A stretch of DNA of 25,756 bases from a virus, in the IMG/VR virus record IMGVR_UViG_3300028025_000684, positions 1 to 25,756 of that record. One strand, written 5' to 3'. The notes below the pieces were generated by a model. The model made no database searches, was not told the DNA's origin, and was given only the letters and a program-made list of their open reading frames with translations. Shown here piece after piece: positions 21,342 through 25,756 of this stretch. Numbering within the stretch: the first letter of the stretch is position 1; every line of letters begins with the position of its first letter. The translations under genes and the position numbers were made by a program.

Positions 21342-21757
21342 TGAAACAAGCCTTGATTTCAACTATTGAACCGTGTGAAACAGGTTATCGTGTAGCGCAG
21401 GTTGTTGCAGAAGGTGAAACATTTCCTGTTGCTACAGACTTTTTTTGGGCTGCCTGCGCAGATGATGTAGTCCAAGATAAATTTTGGTATGACCCGCAAG
21501 ATCAAACTACGCACATTAAAGAGATACCCCCACATATCCCAACAGCGGAAGAAAATAAATCTACAGCTATGGGGTATTTAGCATCCACAGATTGGGTAAA
21601 TCAGCCAGATGTCACTAACCCTGACATCAATCCACATCTGCTTAATTATGCAGAATTTATTACTTATCGCAGTCAAATTCGTGCAATTGCAATTAACCCA
21701 ACTGCGGGTTTTTTGATTTGGCCCACGGAACCGATTTCTCAATGGAGTAGTGTTTAA
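21341..21757 (+). CDS. Tail fibre assembly-like protein
   Basis: 138 aa. The N-terminal half (MKQALISTIEPCETGYRVAQ; FFWAACADDVVQDKFWYDPQ) looks globular; the C-terminal half has LASTDWVNQPDVTNPDINPH and FITYRSQIRAIAINPTAG, the pattern of XkdW-like or T4 gp38-like fibre assembly proteins (a TDW motif followed by YRxxIR). Its place right after an adhesin supports a chaperone that helps trimerise or attach it. Base composition is slightly more AT-rich than the head genes. Confidence 0.82.
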   Translation: MKQALISTIEPCETGYRVAQVVAEGETFPVATDFFWAACADDVVQDKFWYDPQDQTTHIKEIPPHIPTAEENKSTAMGYLASTDWVNQPDVTNPDINPHLLNYAEFITYRSQIRAIAINPTAGFLIWPTEPISQWSSV

Positions 21758-22869
21758 TGTGCGATCAACTCAGTCAGTTTGTTGTTGAAAAATATGTTCA
21801 CTTCAAGGACTTCCTTGACAAGGATAACTGCCGTGAGTTGACCAACGAACTTAAGCGATTGGTTGCAGAACAAAAAACTGTCAAAGACGATCAATGCCCT
21901 GTATCTGAAGCGGTGCATGGCGCAATGGCATTTGATAAATTGCTGGTTGACCTGTTACCGCACTTTGAAAAAACAAGCGGCAAACGGCTTTATCCCACTT
22001 ACAGCTACGCTCGTTTGTATTCACCCGGTGAAGAGCTTGTCATTCACACTGATCGCGCGTCTTGCGAAATCAGTGCAACGTTGACCCTTGGTTTTGAAGG
22101 CGATGTATGGCCTATTTTCTTGGGTGACAAAGGAGGCGCAAATGCTTCTGAAATCAAAATGTCTGTGGGCGACGCTGTTCTTTATCGTGGTATGGAGAAG
22201 TACCATTGGCGTAATAAATACACTGAAGGCAAATGGCAAGCACAAGTGTTTTTGCATTATGTTGATGCCGATGGCCCACATAAAGAGTGGAAGTTTGATA
22301 AACGTACTGGTTTAAATTTGCCGCAAGAAGAATTGCGCTATCGAGTATTTCAAGATATTCTTACACCGGAAGCTTGTGATTCTTTGATTCGTTTGTACAC
22401 CAGCGACAAAACAGAAAAGCAACCTCCCGTAATCGGTACAGGCAAAGGCGCAATTAACAAAACAGTCCGAAATGTTGAGCGAGTTATGTTGCCGACATAC
22501 AAAGATATTGGCGGTCGTTTGGCGGCGGCGGGCTTATCTGCTAACTATCACAATTGGAAGTTTGATATTACTCATGCCAACCAAGCGGAGTTTTTGATTT
22601 ATCCAGCAGGCGGACGCTATCAGGCGCATGTGGATACATTTTTAAAACAAGGTGACGATTGCCGCAAGTTGACGGTGTTGGCGTTTTTGAACGATGACTT
22701 TAAAGGCGGCAAGTTTTTCATCCAAGACGGGCAGAATAAACACTACCCCCCGCAAACCAAAGGCACCGTGCTGGTCTTCCCTTCATTCATAATGCACGGC
22801 GTGGAAGACATTGAAGAAGGCCAACGGTGTTCTGTTGTGTGCTGGATGGTTGGTAAATTTTTTAAATAA
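21757..22869 (+). CDS. Two-domain 2-oxoglutarate/Fe(II)-dependent oxygenase
   Basis: 370 aa with two fused oxygenase domains. Domain 1 (about 1-175) has the iron ligands H97 and D99 (HTD) and H150 (KYHWR); the 2-oxoglutarate-binding basic residue expected about ten further on is only K159 or nothing, so this half may be degenerate. Domain 2 (about 195-370) is prolyl-4-hydroxylase-like and complete: H291 and D293 (HVD), H347 (MHGV) and R357 (GQRCS), with AEFLIYPAGGRYQAHVD leading in. The enzyme would hydroxylate a protein or small molecule using oxygen and 2-oxoglutarate. Location between fibre genes suggests a fibre or surface substrate. TAATG start overlap; AT-rich relative to the head genes. 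Confidence 0.92.
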   Translation: MCDQLSQFVVEKYVHFKDFLDKDNCRELTNELKRLVAEQKTVKDDQCPVSEAVHGAMAFDKLLVDLLPHFEKTSGKRLYPTYSYARLYSPGEELVIHTDRASCEISATLTLGFEGDVWPIFLGDKGGANASEIKMSVGDAVLYRGMEKYHWRNKYTEGKWQAQVFLHYVDADGPHKEWKFDKRTGLNLPQEELRYRVFQDILTPEACDSLIRLYTSDKTEKQPPVIGTGKGAINKTVRNVERVMLPTYKDIGGRLAAAGLSANYHNWKFDITHANQAEFLIYPAGGRYQAHVDTFLKQGDDCRKLTVLAFLNDDFKGGKFFIQDGQNKHYPPQTKGTVLVFPSFIMHGVEDIEEGQRCSVVCWMVGKFFK

Positions 22870-22879
22870 AGGAAACACC

Positions 22880-23956
22880 ATGAGCAGTTCATATTCATCA
22901 AGCCTGCGGATCGAACTGATCGGTTCAGGTGACCAAGCCGGTGCGTGGGGTGCAACCACGGACAGCAACCTTGCTTACGTCTTGGACACAGCGATTGCTG
23001 GGTATCAGGCGGTCACCGTCTCGTCCACATCCCAAGCCCTGACGTACGTCAACGGGCCGTCCTCTACCGCCAACTTGAACCAATCAGTGTATGCCATGCT
23101 GAAGTTCAACAGCGCGGCAGCAGCTTCTGCCATCTACGCCCCACCAGTGTCCAAGCAGTACGTCATTTGGAACAACTCAGGGTATACCCTTACCATCTAC
23201 AACTCTACGGTCATCGGCAACACAACAGCCGCAGGTACGGGAATTGCAATCGCTAACGGCGACAAAATCATTGTCTGGTCTGACGGCACAAACTTCTACG
23301 ACACCAAGAGCAACAATGTCACGGGAACTGTGGCGGTTGCCAACGGCGGCACTGGAGCCACTACAGCTTCTGGTGCAAGAACAAACCTTGGCTTGGTGAT
23401 TGGCACAGATGTGGCGGCACTTGCCTCACCTGCGTTTACAGGCAACCCTACCGCGCCGACTCCGACGTTTGGTGACAACGACACATCAATTGCGACCACT
23501 GCTTTTGTGCAAGCAGCTCTTGCCGCTTTGCATCCTGTGGGTTCAATTTACACCGCCACTGTTTCTACCAATCCCGGCACATTGTTTGGTTTTGGTACAT
23601 GGACTGCGTTTGGTGCAGGGCGGGTAATGATTGGTGTTGGTACAGGTGGCGGTGGTACTTACACGGCTGGCGCAACAGGCGGCAGTAAAGATGCAGTTGT
23701 AGTTAGCCACACCCACACAGCAACAACAACATCAACAGACTCTGGTCACACGCACAGTATTGCTAACGTGTGGGAAGCGGCTGGTGCTGGTCGTGTCAGT
23801 GGTAGTGCTTATCAGTTCGGAAATCAAGTTGCATCAACAAACTCCGGTACTGCAAATATCACTTCGACAACAACGGTTGCATCTACTGGTTCAAGCGCAA
23901 CAGATGCGAATCTACAACCATATATCGTTGTGTATATGTGGGAACGCACAGCCTGA
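22880..23956 (+). CDS. Tail fibre with collar-type C-terminal domain
   Basis: 358 aa from ATG 22880, eight bases after AAAGGAAA; the longer in-frame start at 22811 lies inside the oxygenase gene and is not needed. The N-terminus (SSSLRIELIGSGDQAGAWGA, 5-24) is a familiar phage fibre attachment domain. A short repeat (NPTAPTPTFGDNDTSIATTA) leads to LHPVGSIYTATVSTNPGTLF and FGTWTAFGAGRVMIGVG, typical of tail collar or short-fibre tips, then HxH motifs (SHTHT, GHTHS) that in T4 gp12/gp37-type fibres bind metal, and the closing NLQPYIVVYMWERTA. No truncation. Confidence 0.92.
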   Translation: MSSSYSSSLRIELIGSGDQAGAWGATTDSNLAYVLDTAIAGYQAVTVSSTSQALTYVNGPSSTANLNQSVYAMLKFNSAAAASAIYAPPVSKQYVIWNNSGYTLTIYNSTVIGNTTAAGTGIAIANGDKIIVWSDGTNFYDTKSNNVTGTVAVANGGTGATTASGARTNLGLVIGTDVAALASPAFTGNPTAPTPTFGDNDTSIATTAFVQAALAALHPVGSIYTATVSTNPGTLFGFGTWTAFGAGRVMIGVGTGGGGTYTAGATGGSKDAVVVSHTHTATTTSTDSGHTHSIANVWEAAGAGRVSGSAYQFGNQVASTNSGTANITSTTTVASTGSSATDANLQPYIVVYMWERTA

Positions 23957-23967
23957 CGGAGTAGAAA

Positions 23968-24663
23968 ATTGATCCGATCAGTCTCCTCTTCGCCGCCAAT
24001 GCTTGTGTCGCTGCCATCAAAGAAGGGTGTGAGCTATACAAGCAAGCGAAGACTTCTTTCATGGAAGTCAAGGAGACCCTTGACGAGGCTGTTGGCATCG
24101 GAAAGGAAATTTATGGTTTCTGGGGGAAGCTGGCAAAATTCTTTGGCGGTGCGCCAACTCCTGTCCCGCTCAAGCCTGTGGCGAAAAAGAAGGACAGATA
24201 CGTTGCCATTGACGAAACGCAGGTCATGGTTGACGTTGTCAAAAATCTTACGGAACTTTTCAGACTTCAAGAACAATTAGCCGCACACATCAGGGAGGAA
24301 GAAGAAAAGTCCAGAAACGTCTACGAGCCTGACCAAAACCAAATGGAAGCCGCATTGAAGCGGATCATGGCGCAGGATCAGATGGCGGCGTTGGAGATTG
24401 AGGTTAGGGAAACGATGGTGTACCAGAGTCCTCCCGAAATGGGGGCGCTGTACAGCAAGGTGTTTGAAATGCGGGACATCATCGCCGCTGAACAGGAAGC
24501 CGCAAGACTGGCGCAAGAACAGCGGGAGCGAAGATTGAGATGGCAACGACACCAAAGGGAAAGAAGCCGAAACCTCAAAGCGGGAGCCGCCGTCCTAACC
24601 TTGATCCTTATCGCATACCTGTGGACGTGGCTCCTGTGGTTGAAACAACTGAGGAGCTTGTGA
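23968..24663 (+). CDS. Membrane-associated protein with probable ATT start, lysis region
   Basis: 231 aa if translation begins at ATT 23968. No ATG, GTG or TTG exists in this frame between the TAG at 23962-23964 and ATG 24061, yet codons 23971-24060 encode a sensible sequence (DPISLLFAANACVAAIKEGC, then ELYKQAKTSFMEVKE) that I recognise as the usual start (MDPISLLFAANA-type) of a phage protein family. GGAG (23958-23961) lies six bases before the ATT, ideal spacing, and none precedes ATG 24061. The middle is charged and helical; one membrane segment lies near the C-terminus (AGAAVLTLILIAYLWTWLLW, about 205-224). It overlaps the next frame by 124 bases if that uses its long start. Role unknown, perhaps lysis or injection. 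Confidence 0.75.
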   Translation: MDPISLLFAANACVAAIKEGCELYKQAKTSFMEVKETLDEAVGIGKEIYGFWGKLAKFFGGAPTPVPLKPVAKKKDRYVAIDETQVMVDVVKNLTELFRLQEQLAAHIREEEEKSRNVYEPDQNQMEAALKRIMAQDQMAALEIEVRETMVYQSPPEMGALYSKVFEMRDIIAAEQEAARLAQEQRERRLRWQRHQRERSRNLKAGAAVLTLILIAYLWTWLLWLKQLRSL

Positions 24664-24881
24664 TGGGAATGGTTGGTTGGGTTGTGGCGGTGCTGTTGGT
24701 CGCGTTGATGTTGCCGTTGTTGGCATTCATGTACCTTGATGTGCTGGAGACAAAGAACGAAGCCAAGCAGCAACTTGAAAAGGTAGAGAAGCTGCGGCGG
24801 GAAGTGGAGAGAAAGAATCGGGATACGCCCGAACGGGTAAAAGATGCCCCTGTTTTTGATCGAAGGGAAAAATATGAGTAA
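24540..24881 (+). CDS. Small membrane protein with two possible starts, holin-like
   Basis: Long form 113 aa from ATG 24540; short form 72 aa from in-frame ATG 24663. The short start has GAGGAG (24651-24656) six bases upstream and overlaps the previous stop (TGATG), so it is the stronger site. The long form adds 41 residues that are basic at first (TPKGKKPKPQSGSRR) and look protein-like (DPYRIPVDVAPVVETTEE), placed over the membrane-segment codons of the upstream gene. Both forms have one membrane helix (GWVVAVLLVALMLPLLAFMY) followed by a charged coiled coil. Two starts differing by a basic N-terminal extension recall dual-start holins; holin function is inferred. Confidence 0.7.
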   Translation: MATTPKGKKPKPQSGSRRPNLDPYRIPVDVAPVVETTEELVMGMVGWVVAVLLVALMLPLLAFMYLDVLETKNEAKQQLEKVEKLRREVERKNRDTPERVKDAPVFDRREKYE

Positions 24882-25200
24882 GCAACTTGAGAAAGACTCA
24901 ACCTACAACCAGTTTGATACCGACCATGACGGCGTGGTGACAGACACTGAACTGTCCCGCTCTGAGCGCATGATGCAGATTGAGAACATGGACAAGATGG
25001 CTGACCAGCAGCGCATCATGGCGTGGGCGGCTTTGGTGTTTCCACCTGCCTTGATTGCATACTTGGCTTCAGAGCTGGTAACGTTGGAGAAGGTCAATGC
25101 TTTAAACGGTTTGGCTACCACCTACTGCGCAGCAATGGGAACAATCGTTGTGGCATTCATGGCAGCACAGGCGTATGTGCGCGGTAAGGCAGAGGGGTAA
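24874..25200 (+). CDS. EF-hand protein with two membrane segments (holin-like)
   Basis: 108 aa from ATG 24874 (GAAGGGA upstream), overlapping the previous stop. Residues 15-26, DTDHDGVVTDTE, are a complete EF-hand loop with D at 1, 3 and 5, G at 6 and E at 12, preceded by a short helix and followed by a charged helix (LSRSERMMQIENMDKMADQQ). Two hydrophobic stretches (about 46-64, IMAWAALVFPPALIAYLAS; about 79-100, including YCAAMGTIVVAFMAAQAYV) give a helical hairpin like small holins. It would bind calcium, presumably on the N-terminal side of the membrane. I recall similar proteins in aquatic phages; lytic function is an inference from the neighbourhood. Confidence 0.85.
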   Translation: MSKQLEKDSTYNQFDTDHDGVVTDTELSRSERMMQIENMDKMADQQRIMAWAALVFPPALIAYLASELVTLEKVNALNGLATTYCAAMGTIVVAFMAAQAYVRGKAEG

Positions 25201-25202
25201 AC

Positions 25203-25445
25203 ATGGAACAAACACTACGAGGCAAACTGACCTACAAGGTCACCCTAATGGTTGCTGCCACCCTTTGTATTGTGGTGTGCAGTATGGTGTTTACTCTAAT
25301 GGTTGGATTGTTTGACGAAAAGGTGGACAACACCGAAATCTTTAAGCTCATCAGTCCTGCGTTCCAAACAGTGGTTGGCGGGTTTATTGGCTTGTTGGCT
25401 GGGATTAAGCTGTCCCATGATGATGAAGAAATCAATAAGCCATGA
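25203..25445 (+). CDS. Two-segment small membrane protein, probable holin
   Basis: 80 aa. Hydrophobic segments at about 13-35 (VTLMVAATLCIVVCSMVFTLM) and about 50-69 (AFQTVVGGFIGLLAGIKL) are joined by a charged loop (DEKVDNTEIFKLIS); the C-terminus is charged (SHDDEEINKP). Size and topology fit class II holins. It starts two bases after the EF-hand gene and overlaps the spanin gene (ATGA), so it sits where a holin is expected. The exact one of the membrane proteins here that makes the lethal hole cannot be told from sequence. Confidence 0.78.
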   Translation: MEQTLRGKLTYKVTLMVAATLCIVVCSMVFTLMVGLFDEKVDNTEIFKLISPAFQTVVGGFIGLLAGIKLSHDDEEINKP

Positions 25446-25756
25446 GTATCTTTAACCCATACATACTGCTCGCTGTTGTGCTTGCCGTCGTTGGCAGTTT
25501 TGGCGGCGGGTATTGGAAAGGCTCAAAGGATGAGGTCACGCGCCAGCAGTTGGAGATTGCTGCTTTAAACGCAGCCGCCCGACAGAAAGAACAGGCGCTG
25601 GTCGCCGCCGTCACCACCCAAGCAACCAAACTTCAGAAAGCAAACCAAGATGCCAAACTTATTGCAAAAGAGCGGGATGCTGCTATTGCCTCTGGCGCTC
25701 TCAAGCTGCGGATTCCTGTCAAAGCCCCCGTCTGCCCCGTACAAACCCCCGGAGAT
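25442..25756 (+). CDS. Rz-like inner-membrane spanin, cut by window end
   Basis: 105 codons visible, still open at the edge. The N-terminal membrane anchor (YILLAVVLAVVGSFGGGYW, about 7-25) is followed by a charged coiled-coil periplasmic domain (EVTRQQLEIAALNAAARQKE; KANQDAKLIAKERDAAI) and a LKLRIPVKAPVCPV segment, like the LRxPV-C ending of many Rz proteins. Spanins join inner and outer membranes during lysis, which indicates a Gram-negative host. An overlapping Rz1 lipoprotein could lie beyond the edge. The start overlaps the previous stop. Confidence 0.82.
   Translation, partial: MSIFNPYILLAVVLAVVGSFGGGYWKGSKDEVTRQQLEIAALNAAARQKEQALVAAVTTQATKLQKANQDAKLIAKERDAAIASGALKLRIPVKAPVCPVQTPGD

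Noticed and set aside
23969-24280. TTG-started frame overlapping the start of the 24061 gene
   Set aside because: Basic Ser/Arg-rich output without homology-like pattern; the frame beginning at ATT 23968 gives the coherent protein.

Overview
The window is the late (virion and lysis) half of a tailed double-stranded DNA phage. All 40 genes I can support lie on the + strand, packed head to tail with ATGA, TAATG, TGATG, GTGA or TTGA overlaps. There is no integrase, tRNA, transposase or bacterial housekeeping gene. Base composition is roughly balanced and Shine-Dalgarno sites are AAGGAG-like. Protein types match phages of Gram-negative aquatic bacteria as I know them: P22-like portal, gp4-like connector, SU10-like adaptor, glycine-rich fibres and small lysine-rich proteins. 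A betaproteobacterial freshwater host is a guess. With no tape-measure or sheath gene visible, a short-tailed (podovirus) virion is most likely.

Layout. (1) 1-8070, packaging and head: a promoter, a LexA-like winged-helix protein in the usual small-terminase position, large terminase, P22-like portal, a small coiled-coil protein, a GroES-like co-chaperonin, scaffold, two head-associated proteins and a Mu gpT-like major capsid protein, closed by a strong terminator. (2) 8071-8777, an apparently self-contained unit: promoter, structured leader that can be drawn as a pseudoknot ending at the ribosome site, one beta-rich protein gene, and a second UUCG-loop hairpin. (3) 8799-13396, many small basic proteins, four of which share a C-terminal tag (ADGxAxxGKTxGxM), plus a gp4-like head-tail connector and a zinc-ribbon protein. 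(4) 13393-16887, an adaptor protein, an AT-rich HNH endonuclease, a pair of paralogous beta-rich proteins and a 20-residue-repeat protein. (5) 16896-23956, fibre/adhesin module: glycine-rich adhesins, small accessory and chaperone-like proteins, a double-domain 2-oxoglutarate/Fe(II) oxygenase and a final fibre with collar-type C-terminus. (6) 23968-25756, lysis region: several small membrane proteins, including one with an EF-hand and one with two possible starts, then an Rz-like spanin cut by the window edge. The endolysin is not in the window.

How it works together: terminase packages DNA through the portal into a shell built from scaffold and capsid protein, possibly folded with the phage co-chaperonin; gp4-like and adaptor proteins close the head; fibres bind the host; membrane proteins and spanin release progeny. 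The most notable items are the shared C-terminal tag, the leader pseudoknot, the AUU-start gene, the EF-hand membrane protein, the co-chaperonin, and paired GTTTAAAC sites in both non-coding promoter regions.
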